Positions 45,081 through 53,816 of a stretch of 64,000 nucleotides of DNA are shown piece by piece. How positions within the stretch are numbered: the stretch's first letter is position 1; each line of letters opens with the position of its first letter. The DNA is taken from positions 124,001 to 188,000 of the forward strand of contig NZ_SIRR01000031.1 of assembly GCF_011634895.1 (NCBI RefSeq). Direction: 5' to 3'. This DNA comes from Rheinheimera pleomorphica. GTDB lineage: Bacteria > Pseudomonadota > Gammaproteobacteria > Enterobacterales > Alteromonadaceae. The notes beneath the pieces are model-generated. The model was not told the DNA's origin. It was given only the letters and a program-made list of their open reading frames with translations, and did no database searches. Both the position numbers and the translations under genes were made by a program.

Positions 45081-47552
45081 TTATAAATTCTGCTCAAATA
45101 ACTTATAGATCCGCCGGTATTCATCCAGCCAACTGCTGGGCTGGCGGAAGCCATGCGGCTCTACCGGGTAGATAGCCGTTTCAAAGTTGCTGTTTTCCTG
45201 CTCAATTAAGCGCTGTACCAGACGCACCACGTCCTGAAAGAACACATTGTCATCTACCATAGGCGCATTAATCAGTAAGGGTTTTGTCAGCCCCTGAGTA
45301 AAGTAAATTGGTGAGCTGCGCTGATAAGCAATAGGGTCAATCGCCGGTGTATTCAGAATATTCGACGTATAAGCATGGTTATAGTAAGCCCAATCACTTA
45401 CCGGCCGCAGCGCCGCGCCAGCCTGAAATAAATCGGGCTGGGTAAACAGTGCCATAAAGGTCATAAAGCCGCCGTAAGAGCCACCATAGGTGCCAATACG
45501 CTTGCGGTCGACATTGGCATTGTCGACTAACCAGTTAACCCCGTCGGCTAAGTCTTCAATCTCGGGTGTGCCCATGCGGCGATAAATGGCGGTGCGCCAG
45601 TCGCGGCCGTAGCCTTTTGATGCCCGGTAATCCATATCCATCACCACATAGCCTTGTTGCGCCAACAGGTTATGAAACAAAAACTCACGGAAATACCCCG
45701 ACCAGCCTAGGTCGCTGTTTTGCAGATAGCCAGCGCCGTGGTTAAAGATCACCGCGCGCCGTGGTTCGCCCTGTTGATAATCTGCCGGATAATACACTTT
45801 AGAAAACACCGGTTGCTTGCCATGACTTGACGGCACAGCCACCACCTGAGGTGCGACCAGAGGCAATTGCTTAAATTGCTCAGATACCGTATCGGTAAGC
45901 CGCGTCACGACAGCACCAGGCTTAGCATCTGCCACATACAGCTCGTTAGGCAGAAGATTAGTCGAGAAATTCAGCAACAGTTTTTGCTCGTCCGGTGACA
46001 GCGTAAAGCTGGTGCTGCCGCCTAAATCGGTCAGTTGCTGCATATCGCCGCTGGCCATTACCGTGCGGTAAACTTCATAGTTACCCGGGTGCTTCACATT
46101 GGCCTGGAAATAGATATAACTGTCGTCATGCGTCAGTACCGGGCTGCTGACTTCAAAGGTGCCGCGGGTGAGTTTTTTCGCCTTACCTTTTAGTGGCTTT
46201 AAATACAGGTGTGAATACCCCGACTCTTCTGACAAATAGTACAGACTGTCGCTGTTGTTTAACCAGCCAAAGTCATTAAAGGCATAGTTAACCCAGGCGT
46301 TATCATGCAGACGGTGCTGTGGCACCAGCTTTTTCTGCTTAAAATCGACAGTGGCGATCCAGCGATCTTTGTTGTCCAGCGCCTTCAGCATTAAGGCTAC
46401 CTGCTCACCACTACTGTGCCAGCGCATGGCGCTCTGGCTCCAGTACCAGTCGGTCATCAGGCCAATATCCCGGATCACCTTGCTACTTTGGTATTTTTCG
46501 CCACGTGCTTTGGCGTTTTCAGCTTTTACCTCAGCCAGCACATCGTCGTTATAGCCTGGCAAGCTGCTGTAACTCAGTTCAGTGCTGCTGCCATCGCTGA
46601 GGTTTAATAATAAAATACGTTGTGGCTGCGGTGTAACATCATTTACCCGCGCCCGCACCGGCTCTGCTGCGATATCACCATTACTGGTGATGTAGTTAGG
46701 CATAATATCCTTGTCGTTGCGCTTAGTGGCTTTGCGTACCGACACCAGCAAGTAATCCGCTTTCGGCGATAAGCTCGCTGCCACAATCTGCTGGCCTTTA
46801 CCCAAATAGAAAGCACTTGGTGCCAGACTGGCATTTTGCTGCAACAGCTGTTGACGCGCGTCGTGGCGCTGCTGTGCATTTTTTTGCTCCAGAGCAATAA
46901 ATTCAATCAGCTTATGCTGCTGCTGCGCCAGGTAGCCTGCCGGCTTTGCCGGTGCTTCAGGCTGCTGTTCAGTTTTCAGGCTGGCCAGCTCGACACGTTG
47001 GCCAGAGGCAATATCATGCGCGTAGTAAGTCCAACCTTCACGGTAAGCCAGTTGACCATCCAGTAAAAACTGTGGTGCGCTTTGTTCGGTATTATCACGG
47101 GTTAACTGGCTGACGACGCCTGTTTGCATAGTGCGCACAAACACATCACCTTCAAACACCCAGGCCTGCATGCTGCGATCGCGGTTATACACGGCGGCAT
47201 CGGAGCCTAGCTGATGCAGCTGCGCCAATGCGACAGCGTCACCATTACCCCTGGCATCTAATGGCCGGGCGTACCAGTCACGCAGCTCGCTGCCTTCGCG
47301 CTTGCGCTGGTAATACACCTGGCTGCTATCGGCACTCCAGTGCGCCTCTTCAGGCTGGCGGCCCAGCCAGTCAGGATCGGCCATGATCTGCTCCAGGCTG
47401 AGTTTAATACTGCTATCACCGGTAAATGCAACCGGCACACTGACAGCTGACGTCTGATAGGTTTGCGGTTCGGCTTTTTTTGCCTGCAGCGGGCTGGTTA
47501 ACACCAGACTGCACAATGCAACGGCCACTAAAGAGGATCGAAGCTGAGTCAT
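45081..47552 (-). CDS. S9-family dipeptidyl peptidase-like enzyme (secreted)
   Basis: This 823-residue periplasmic serine peptidase has a Sec signal peptide (about 1-24), a long N-terminal beta-propeller region (about 40-560) and a C-terminal alpha/beta-hydrolase domain. The nucleophile elbow is TYGGSYGGFMT. The triad Asp and His likely lie in NAPMVDDNVFF and YPVEPHGFR. The repeated short blades (DSSQVYYQRKREGS, DSLYYLSEESGYSHLYLKPL) are typical of DPP4-like propellers. It is larger than the S9 peptidase at 18.1 kb. Confidence 0.9.
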   Translation of the reverse strand: MTQLRSSLVAVALCSLVLTSPLQAKKAEPQTYQTSAVSVPVAFTGDSSIKLSLEQIMADPDWLGRQPEEAHWSADSSQVYYQRKREGSELRDWYARPLDARGNGDAVALAQLHQLGSDAAVYNRDRSMQAWVFEGDVFVRTMQTGVVSQLTRDNTEQSAPQFLLDGQLAYREGWTYYAHDIASGQRVELASLKTEQQPEAPAKPAGYLAQQQHKLIEFIALEQKNAQQRHDARQQLLQQNASLAPSAFYLGKGQQIVAASLSPKADYLLVSVRKATKRNDKDIMPNYITSNGDIAAEPVRARVNDVTPQPQRILLLNLSDGSSTELSYSSLPGYNDDVLAEVKAENAKARGEKYQSSKVIRDIGLMTDWYWSQSAMRWHSSGEQVALMLKALDNKDRWIATVDFKQKKLVPQHRLHDNAWVNYAFNDFGWLNNSDSLYYLSEESGYSHLYLKPLKGKAKKLTRGTFEVSSPVLTHDDSYIYFQANVKHPGNYEVYRTVMASGDMQQLTDLGGSTSFTLSPDEQKLLLNFSTNLLPNELYVADAKPGAVVTRLTDTVSEQFKQLPLVAPQVVAVPSSHGKQPVFSKVYYPADYQQGEPRRAVIFNHGAGYLQNSDLGWSGYFREFLFHNLLAQQGYVVMDMDYRASKGYGRDWRTAIYRRMGTPEIEDLADGVNWLVDNANVDRKRIGTYGGSYGGFMTFMALFTQPDLFQAGAALRPVSDWAYYNHAYTSNILNTPAIDPIAYQRSSPIYFTQGLTKPLLINAPMVDDNVFFQDVVRLVQRLIEQENSNFETAIYPVEPHGFRQPSSWLDEYRRIYKLFEQNL

Positions 47553-47663
47553 AAAACATTCTTATACTGATGAAAGACGCTCTTTTATACAAAGCCTGAT
47601 GCGCTAACGCAACAGAGCAACGCCAGGATGCGGCTGACAGCAAAGCAGATAAGATTAAGCGGA

Positions 47664-47690
47664 TAAAAAAACCGGCCCAAACCGGGCCGG
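47664..47690 (-). terminator. Intrinsic terminator after azoR
   Basis: On the minus strand, the stem CCGGCCC/GGGCCGG (loop GGTTT) is followed by a run of seven T. It lies 46 bases past the azoR stop. Confidence 0.88.
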
Positions 47691-47735
47691 CAGAAAACAG
47701 CGTGAATAGCAACTATTCGAACAGCTGTGGAGAAG

Positions 47736-48344
47736 TTAAGCGGCGATTTTAGCGCTGATTTCAACTAAACGCGCCTTAGCTGCGGTCAACGCCGCCTGCT
47801 GTGCGTCGGCGCCCATGTTCAGGCCTTCAGCATAAACAAAATGCACATCTTTTAAACCGACAAAATTAAAAAACGTCTGCAAAAACGGCGTCTGGCTGTC
47901 CAGCTCAGTGCCCTGATACACACCACCCCGGGTAGCAAAAATAACCACCGGTTTATCATCCAGCAAGCCCACCGGGCCTTGCTCGGTGTACTTAAAGGTA
48001 ATACCTGCCCTGGCCACGCGATCCAGCAGTGCCTTTAATTGCGACGGCACGCCAAAGTTATACATTGGCACACCCAAGATGATCACATCTGCCGCTTTAA
48101 TGCGGGCAATCACGTTATCTGATATTGCCGCCAGTTGTTGCTGTTCATCACTACGCTGCTCGGCTGGGGTCATCCAGGCCGCCATTTCAGTCATATCCAG
48201 ATGCGGCAGCGGCGTGGCATTTAAATCCAGCGTGTCCAGCGTAAAACTGCCTGCTGGCAACTGCGCAATAAACTGCTGCGCTAACTGAACTGAATGGCCT
48301 TTATCACCGTTTATAGAGCTGTTAATTAAAAGAATTTGTTTCAT
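47736..48344 (-). CDS. azoR: FMN-dependent NADH-azoreductase
   Basis: This 202-residue flavodoxin-like quinone/azo reductase binds FMN (SSINGDKGHSVQLAQQF near residue 9, PMYNFGVPSQLKALLD about 96-111, and the TRGGVY loop about 142). AzoR transfers two electrons from NADH to quinones or azo compounds and helps against thiol and quinone stress. I chose the ATG at 48344, with AGGAG upstream; the longer frame to 48377 has no family support. It is divergent from the ECF sigma factor gene, 187 bases away. Confidence 0.93.
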   Translation of the reverse strand: MKQILLINSSINGDKGHSVQLAQQFIAQLPAGSFTLDTLDLNATPLPHLDMTEMAAWMTPAEQRSDEQQQLAAISDNVIARIKAADVIILGVPMYNFGVPSQLKALLDRVARAGITFKYTEQGPVGLLDDKPVVIFATRGGVYQGTELDSQTPFLQTFFNFVGLKDVHFVYAEGLNMGADAQQAALTAAKARLVEISAKIAA

Positions 48345-48447
48345 GGCTGATCTCCTGTGAGTTGATGCGACAATCATAACGTATCTTTTTAGGAAGAAAA
48401 TCAGATAAAAACACAGTTACCTTTCGATTTTTTATTATTATAAACAG

Positions 48448-48476
48448 AGATCGGTAACTCGGTGGGCTGCGTAAAA
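48448..48476 (+). promoter_or_regulatory. Candidate ECF-type autoregulatory promoter
   Basis: AGATCG (48448-48453) and TAAAA (48472-48476) are separated by 18 bases, about 55 bases before the sigma factor start. The best-known ChrR-linked sigma (RpoE of Rhodobacter) recognises TGATC-type and TAAGA-type boxes with similar spacing (family knowledge). The match is partial, and confirmation would need a second site elsewhere in the genome. Confidence 0.3.
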
Positions 48477-48531
48477 CAGTATTAGATAACAACACGACTG
48501 TCGGTGAGCGACCTAATCAGGAACATGAAAC

Positions 48532-49185
48532 ATGTTGAAGTCAGTTAGCGTACCAAGGCATGATAGGCTCCCCCAACCTACTACGGATACCTGTGAGCCT
48601 ATGACAGGGCAACAAAGCAACAGCAGCCAGTGGGAAGAAGCATTAACCTTCGTTGCGCTGCAGCGGGACAAACATGCTTACGCGGAATTGTTCAGCTACT
48701 TTGCACCACGTTTAAAGGCCTTTGGCATGAAAATGTTTGGTAATGAGCAGCAGGCGCTGGAAATGGTGCAGGACACTATGCTGAACGTGTGGAAAAAAGC
48801 TGCCTTGTTCGACGCCTCGCGCGGCTGCGCTTCCACCTGGATTTTCACCATAGCGCGCAACGTGCGTTTTGACATGCTACGCAAAAAGCAAAGCCGCAAA
48901 GATGATATCAGTGCGGATGATCTCTGGCTTAACGGTGAATACCCTGAGCCTCAGGCCGCCGATGATGCGGCACAATGGGACAACCAGCTACTAACAGAAA
49001 AGCTCGCGCCCCACTTTGCCAAGTTGCCACCGGCGCAGCGTGAAGTGATGGAGAAAGTTTATTTGCAGGAAAAATCGCATCAGGAAGTGTCATATGAACT
49101 GGCGATTCCACTGGGCACGGTAAAGTCGCGGATCCGCTTAGCGCTGGACAGATTAAGAGAGGCATTAGATGGCGCACGCAATTAA
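48532..49185 (+). CDS. ECF sigma factor (RpoE/ECF11-type)
   Basis: This 217-residue extracytoplasmic-function sigma factor has sigma region 2 (about 45-120, with MVQDTMLNVWKKA and CASTWIFTIARNVRFDMLR) and region 4 (about 155-212, with VYLQEKSHQEVSYELAIPLGTVKSRIRLALDRLR). The ChrR-type anti-sigma follows and overlaps it by 17 bases. I keep the ATG at 48532; an alternative ATG at 48601 would remove 23 residues that lie before the conserved domain. ChrR-linked sigmas in Rhodobacter respond to singlet oxygen (family knowledge). Target genes here are not shown. Confidence 0.93.
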   Translation: MLKSVSVPRHDRLPQPTTDTCEPMTGQQSNSSQWEEALTFVALQRDKHAYAELFSYFAPRLKAFGMKMFGNEQQALEMVQDTMLNVWKKAALFDASRGCASTWIFTIARNVRFDMLRKKQSRKDDISADDLWLNGEYPEPQAADDAAQWDNQLLTEKLAPHFAKLPPAQREVMEKVYLQEKSHQEVSYELAIPLGTVKSRIRLALDRLREALDGARN

Positions 49186-49855
49186 GTTTCATCCCGGCAT
49201 GACATTGCTGGAACAATTTGTTGATGGCAGCTTAAGCGGCGATGTCGCGCTGGCGTTGGCAGCGCATATTGATTTATGTCCACATTGCCAGCGTTTAAGC
49301 CAGGACATCAGTGCCGACTTAGGCAGCCAGCTAGTGCAGCAAAACGTTAAAAAAACCAATGACGATTGGAGCACCATGCTGTCAGCTATCGTTGAGCAGC
49401 CGCAGCTAAGCAAAGCTGAACTGAGTGCGAACCAGCGTAGTCAGGCCGCACAACAAAGTATAGTGGTTAATCAGCGCGAGTTTATTTTGCCTCGCGCCTT
49501 GCAGCGATTGGCGGCAAACCATGGCAAGTGGTTAACCCTTGGCGGCATTGCCACAGCAAAACTGCCCGCCGGTAGCGAACATCATGTCTCTTTGCTGTAC
49601 ATAAATAAAGATACCGAAGTGCCACAACATACCCATTTAGGTCTGGAAATGACACTGGTGCTGGCCGGTAAAATTGTTGACGAAAACGGCGAATATGGCG
49701 CCGGTGACTTACTGATTAACTCGCCGGATGATACCCATACGCCGCGCACCCTGGCAGACGAAGACTGCTTATGTTTGTCGGTACTCAGTGCGCCACTGCA
49801 GTTTAAAAAGGGCTTAACCCGGCTGCTAAACCCTCTGCAGCAGTTTTTTTACTAA
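49169..49855 (+). CDS. chrR: ChrR-type zinc anti-sigma factor with cupin domain
   Basis: This 228-residue anti-sigma factor has two parts. The N-terminal zinc anti-sigma domain has His8, His33, Cys37 and Cys40 (HIDLCPHC) in the ChrR spacing. The C-terminal cupin (about 125-215) has the metal-ligand-like pattern QHTHLGLEMTLV and later DDTHTP. ChrR inhibits its cognate sigma until a stress signal (singlet oxygen or peroxide in Rhodobacter) releases it. The ribosome site lies inside the sigma gene, which overlaps by 17 bases. A strong terminator follows. Confidence 0.92.
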   Translation: MAHAIKFHPGMTLLEQFVDGSLSGDVALALAAHIDLCPHCQRLSQDISADLGSQLVQQNVKKTNDDWSTMLSAIVEQPQLSKAELSANQRSQAAQQSIVVNQREFILPRALQRLAANHGKWLTLGGIATAKLPAGSEHHVSLLYINKDTEVPQHTHLGLEMTLVLAGKIVDENGEYGAGDLLINSPDDTHTPRTLADEDCLCLSVLSAPLQFKKGLTRLLNPLQQFFY

Positions 49856-49911
49856 GTATGTCTAAGTAAACCCGGTGCAGTAAAACTCGTTTTAATTGGC
49901 AGGAAGTGATT

Positions 49912-49948
49912 GCGCCGCCCCTGGTTAACACAGGGGCGGCGCTTTTTT
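49912..49948 (+). terminator. Intrinsic terminator after chrR
   Basis: A 12-bp perfect GC-rich stem, GCGCCGCCCCTG/CAGGGGCGGCGC, with a seven-base loop is followed by TTTTTT. This is one of the strongest intrinsic terminators in the window. It separates the sigma/ChrR operon from the convergent fusion gene. Confidence 0.93.
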
Positions 49949-49961
49949 ATCGCATGCAACA

Positions 49962-52214
49962 TTACTGCAGCAGTGCCGTGCCGCCCTTTAAATTGAACAC
50001 CTGCTTAAAACCAAGACGGCCGAGCACTTTACAGGCAACCAGGCTACGATTGCCGGAGCGGCATACCAGCAACAACGGCTGCTCTGGCCGCAAACGTTGT
50101 GTCATTACGGCATCAGCCAATTTAGACAATGGCATTTCCAGCACCGCATAGGGTTGCTGTAAGTATTGCGTTAAGGCCCCGGCGCTTTGCTCATGCGGCT
50201 CGCGCACATCGACTATTTGTACGTCCGGCCGCTGCGCCATAAACTGGTTAAGCCGCTGCGGCGCGATAACGTCTGTTGCATCAGACAAGCTGACTTCAAC
50301 CAAGCCACACAAGTGCTGACTATGTTGTTGCAATAAGGCGGCCTGTTGCTGTAATTGCAGTGGCCAGTCGGAGTTGGCGCTGTTGTGCAGTAAATCCTGT
50401 AGCAGGGGCTGCTCTTTCAGCGCCAGCGCTAAGGTGGTAAAAAAGCGCTGCGCATAGTCATGGCTGGACAACAGCAGGCAGTCATCCGGCAAGGTTGCAG
50501 CCAGTAACCGGATACTGTCTGCCAGCGCCGACATATCTCCGCCCGGCAAATCACTGCGGCCAATGCCGCCTGGCAGCAGTACATCACCACAAAACACGGC
50601 ACGCACTTTATCGCCATGGGCTGTATCGCTATGGTGCAACATTATACTTACAGCCTCCGGGGTATGCCCCGGCGTGGCTAACTTGGTCAGTTGAAAGGGC
50701 CCACAGTGTAACTGCCTGACCTGCTCTGGCCACCCCAGCACATCACATGACTCTGCCGGGCAGGCGTTGCCAACTAAGGCAAGTAACGCCGGCCGCGCGG
50801 ATTGATGATCACGGTGTAAATGCGTATCTAAAATTGCCTTTACCGTTAGCCCCTGGCCCTGAATAATATTGGCGATACGCCCGGCCAGAGGCAATACCGG
50901 ATCGATAACCACTACCTGGCGGCTATCCGGACAGATCAGTAAATAGCTGCACAATGCCTCGTGTTTCAACTGGATCAGGCCACTGGCATGAATTTCTAAC
51001 GTTGGGGTGGCGTCGGTCAGCACCAGACAATGCTGGCACACCACCTGCTGCAACGCGCTAATTGCCGCACAGGCGCGGTCGCACTCGGCCTTTGTCATCG
51101 CCGGACCAAAGGATAAACGGATAGCCCCCTGAGAGCGCCAGCTGTCCAGCCCCATCGCATCCAGCACAAAGCTGCTGGGCACTTTTGAGCTGCAAGCTGA
51201 CCCCGAGCTGACCCGAATACCGGCGGCATCAAATAAATCCATAATATCTTTGCTGTAAAACCCCGGTACCGAAAAATTAATCGTCGTCGGCACCACATAA
51301 GGTGCATCACTGTTTAACACCAGCGCCGGAAATACCTGTTTTAACGCACTAAGCAGGGCCTGGCGGTACTGCCACAAGATGCGTTCAGGCTGAAACACTG
51401 AGCCTGTCTCTTTGGCCAGTTCGGTAAATATGGCATGCAAAGCGGCAATGCCGGGCAAATTTTCGGTGCCAGAGCGTAAGCCGCTTTCCTGGCCACCGCC
51501 GGCAATAAACGGCTGATAAGGCGCACCTTGTCTGATATATAAAAAGCCTATGCCTTTGGGGGCATAGAGTTTGTGGCCACTAAAGGGCGCATAATCAATG
51601 CTGGTAGCGGCAATATTCAGCGCCATCTTGCCCAGGGCCTGCACACAGTCGACCATCCAGTAAACCTCAGGGTTCGTCTGGCGGATCAGTTGCTCCAGGG
51701 CAGTTAAATCTTGTTTTACGCCGGTTTCGTTATTGGCCGCCATGGTGCAAATCATCGCGGTTTTACTCAGGTGCTGGCGGATAAACGCCTGATCAAGCAA
51801 GCCATGCTGATCAACGGGAATCGCCATGATAGTGGCATTAAAGTTAAGCACCCGGTTCCAGTGCTTTAAACTTTCCGGTACTGCTTTGTGTTCAGTAGCA
51901 CCATACAGCAATAAGGTGTCGGGCCCCGCCAGGCCGCGCTCACGGGCAGCCAGCAAGGCTGACACTATTGAGGTTTGAATACCTTCAGTAGCACCCGAGG
52001 TAAACACGATATCCCCGCTACTGGCGCCAATCAGTTGCCGGGCTAAACTGCGGGTGGTTTCCAGCTCGGCCTTGGCTTTAATACCAGTAGCATGGCTGCT
52101 GCTGGGGTTACCAAAGCCGTACTGCATGGTATGCATTGCCGCTGCGGCCGCCACCGGCAGTACCGGTGTGGTGGCATTGTTGTCCAGATAAATTTCTTGC
52201 TGAGCGCTTAACAT
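49962..52214 (-). CDS. Cysteine desulfurase-persulfide dioxygenase-like-rhodanese fusion
   Basis: One continuous 750-residue frame holds three domains. Residues 1-390 are a class V aminotransferase of cysteine desulfurase (NifS/IscS) type: PLP Lys215 in FSGHKLY, His109 in ATEHKAV, and catalytic Cys341 in SSGSACSS. Residues 405-600 are a metallo-beta-lactamase fold like persulfide dioxygenase (ETHE1): the metal motif THLHRDH (464-470), His517 in GHTPE, Asp544 and His585. Residues 640-750 are a rhodanese with active Cys718 in VCRSGNRS. All three active sites look intact. The predicted chemistry is cysteine to enzyme persulfide, then sulfur oxidation and transfer. Fusion order and coupling are read from sequence; the function is inferred. 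Confidence 0.9.
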   Translation of the reverse strand: MLSAQQEIYLDNNATTPVLPVAAAAAMHTMQYGFGNPSSSHATGIKAKAELETTRSLARQLIGASSGDIVFTSGATEGIQTSIVSALLAARERGLAGPDTLLLYGATEHKAVPESLKHWNRVLNFNATIMAIPVDQHGLLDQAFIRQHLSKTAMICTMAANNETGVKQDLTALEQLIRQTNPEVYWMVDCVQALGKMALNIAATSIDYAPFSGHKLYAPKGIGFLYIRQGAPYQPFIAGGGQESGLRSGTENLPGIAALHAIFTELAKETGSVFQPERILWQYRQALLSALKQVFPALVLNSDAPYVVPTTINFSVPGFYSKDIMDLFDAAGIRVSSGSACSSKVPSSFVLDAMGLDSWRSQGAIRLSFGPAMTKAECDRACAAISALQQVVCQHCLVLTDATPTLEIHASGLIQLKHEALCSYLLICPDSRQVVVIDPVLPLAGRIANIIQGQGLTVKAILDTHLHRDHQSARPALLALVGNACPAESCDVLGWPEQVRQLHCGPFQLTKLATPGHTPEAVSIMLHHSDTAHGDKVRAVFCGDVLLPGGIGRSDLPGGDMSALADSIRLLAATLPDDCLLLSSHDYAQRFFTTLALALKEQPLLQDLLHNSANSDWPLQLQQQAALLQQHSQHLCGLVEVSLSDATDVIAPQRLNQFMAQRPDVQIVDVREPHEQSAGALTQYLQQPYAVLEMPLSKLADAVMTQRLRPEQPLLLVCRSGNRSLVACKVLGRLGFKQVFNLKGGTALLQ

Positions 52215-52296
52215 GCCTCACCTTTATAACTGAAAAGAATAAGATATTCCTCACAATAATAACTGGCTTAGATAACAGGCTCAAGGGCTGAGAACA

Positions 52297-52322
52297 ACAA
52301 ACCGCCCGAAGGCGGTTTGTGT
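52297..52322 (-). terminator. Hairpin after fadR
   Basis: The stem ACAAACCGCC-cgaa-GGCGGTTTGT lies eight bases past the fadR stop on the minus strand. The T-run is weak (TTGTTGTT). It is a moderate terminator between fadR and the downstream fusion gene. Confidence 0.7.
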
Positions 52323-52329
52323 TGGCGTA

Positions 52330-53046
52330 TTACTCGACCAGATCTTTAGGAATTTGCGGCCGTAATTCTGACCACACCAGACCGCTTTCTTTACCGTATT
52401 TGCGCACCGCAAACACCACTTCGTCAAACTTGCCGGCCTCGGCATACAGTTTAATTTGGTGGTAATACTTGCGTGCCAACTCCCTCGCCTTAGGGTGTGA
52501 GAAGTAAAAACGGGCAATTTTGTTATACAAGCCACGAAAGCCATTTAAAATCAGCACGTAAATCCGGTTAGCCGAATGCAGAGCTAACTCGTGGTTCAAA
52601 TTATAGTCAAACTCGGCAAAGGCTTCAGCGGTATCTTCCAGGGCTTCAGCACCGGCAAAAATTTCTACCACCTGCTGGGCATGGTTTTTAATCGCACCAC
52701 GAATATAAATAGCACTGATATTGGTACGGGCAGACAACAGCTCATCAACCAGCTCTGGCATCCGCTCTTCATCTAACCGCGCCAGCGTTTCTAAGATATT
52801 TAAGCCAGAGGTTTCCCAAAAGTTGTTCACTTTTGTCGGCTTGCCATGCTGAATAGTCAGCCAGCCGTCACGGGCTAAACGCTGCAGTACTTCACGCAAA
52901 GTGGTACGGGTTACCCCTATCAGCTCAGATAATTCACGCTCTGCCGGCAAAATAGAGCCTGGCGCAAATTTACCGTTCCAGATCGAGTCAACAATGTACT
53001 CTTCAGCAAACCCGGCCGGGCTTTGCGCTTTAATCAGATTAGTCAT
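52330..53046 (-). CDS. fadR: Fatty acid metabolism regulator FadR
   Basis: FadR is a GntR-family regulator that represses fatty acid degradation and activates unsaturated fatty acid synthesis, released by long-chain acyl-CoA. The 238 residues match the gammaproteobacterial protein almost throughout the DNA-binding part ([20 protein letters not shown] and the [20 protein letters not shown] segment). The C-terminal acyl-CoA domain follows, with Trp and Tyr residues in [14 protein letters not shown] chose the ATG at 53046 ([12 protein letters not shown]) because E. coli FadR begins [10 protein letters not shown]. The longer frame to 53163 adds 39 unrelated residues. DsbB is divergent from it, as in other gammaproteobacteria. 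Confidence 0.96.
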   Translation of the reverse strand: MTNLIKAQSPAGFAEEYIVDSIWNGKFAPGSILPAERELSELIGVTRTTLREVLQRLARDGWLTIQHGKPTKVNNFWETSGLNILETLARLDEERMPELVDELLSARTNISAIYIRGAIKNHAQQVVEIFAGAEALEDTAEAFAEFDYNLNHELALHSANRIYVLILNGFRGLYNKIARFYFSHPKARELARKYYHQIKLYAEAGKFDEVVFAVRKYGKESGLVWSELRPQIPKDLVE

Positions 53047-53218
53047 GCGGATCTGTCCGTCTTCTTGTTCAGAAATTTGTACTGATTGTACCAGAGCGCC
53101 ATCAGTTAACAAGTCACCGCCTGAAAATAGCCAGCCTATGCCAGCCGATTGTACATTGTGCACAAATACCGTAGATTACGATAAGCTTAGAAAAAAATCC
53201 CCGTTAGAAGGATATAAA

Positions 53219-53755
53219 ATGCTACAAAAAATCAAACGTTTATCTATGCAGCGCTGGGGCTGGGCGCTGGTGGTACTGTCGTGCCTGGCGTTACTGGGCA
53301 CGGCGCTGTACTTTCAGCACGGCCTGCATATGCAGCCCTGTATTAAGTGTATCTATGTCCGCGCAGGCTTTGCCGGCATTTTACTGGCGGGTATTATCGG
53401 CTTGTTGGCACCAGCGAATATGCTACTGCGGTTGCTGGCATTGCTGGGTATGCTAAGTGCAGCCGTATTTGGCATAATGCAAGCCTATGAATTGCTGGAG
53501 ATTGAGCAATTGCTGGCCGAAGGTGGTTTTTTCAGCTGTTCGCTGTTTGCTGAATTCCCAAGCTGGCTGCCACTGGACAAATGGCTACCCGCCGTATTTG
53601 AGCCAACCGGCAGCTGCGGCGATACCAGTTGGCAGTTTTTGGGCCAAAGTATGGCATTCTGGAGCGCCTTTGCGCTATGGGGCTATGCCATAGTCGCAGC
53701 GCTGTTATTGCTGTCACAATTTACCCGTATCAGCAATAACCCTTATCAAGGCTAA
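53219..53755 (+). CDS. dsbB: Disulfide bond formation protein DsbB
   Basis: This inner membrane quinone reductase reoxidises DsbA. The 178-residue protein has four transmembrane helices. The first periplasmic loop has the CxxC pair (MQPCIKCIY). The second has the two separated cysteines (FFSCSLFAEF and TGSCGDTSW). The Arg in CIYVRAG is the quinone-binding one. I chose the ATG at 53219, with AAGGAT upstream; the frame is open far upstream through the fadR start. It partners with the DsbA-like protein at 15.0 kb and with any others in the genome. Confidence 0.95.
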   Translation: MLQKIKRLSMQRWGWALVVLSCLALLGTALYFQHGLHMQPCIKCIYVRAGFAGILLAGIIGLLAPANMLLRLLALLGMLSAAVFGIMQAYELLEIEQLLAEGGFFSCSLFAEFPSWLPLDKWLPAVFEPTGSCGDTSWQFLGQSMAFWSAFALWGYAIVAALLLLSQFTRISNNPYQG

Positions 53756-53768
53756 CGTTTTTATCGGT

Positions 53769-53806
53769 AAAACAACAACACCGGCCAAGGCCGGTGTTGT
53801 TGTTTT
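53769..53806. terminator. Long bidirectional terminator after dsbB
   Basis: An 18-bp perfect stem, AAAACAACAACACCGGCC/GGCCGGTGTTGTTGTTTT, with a two-base loop sits between the convergent dsbB and oxidoreductase genes. Each strand ends in a run of T, so it can terminate both genes. Confidence 0.92.
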
Positions 53807-53816
53807 AAAGTGCAGC

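Noticed and set aside
52901-53218. N-terminal extension of DsbB
   Set aside because: The frame runs antisense through the fadR start region; DsbB proteins begin near the first transmembrane helix and a good start exists at 53219.
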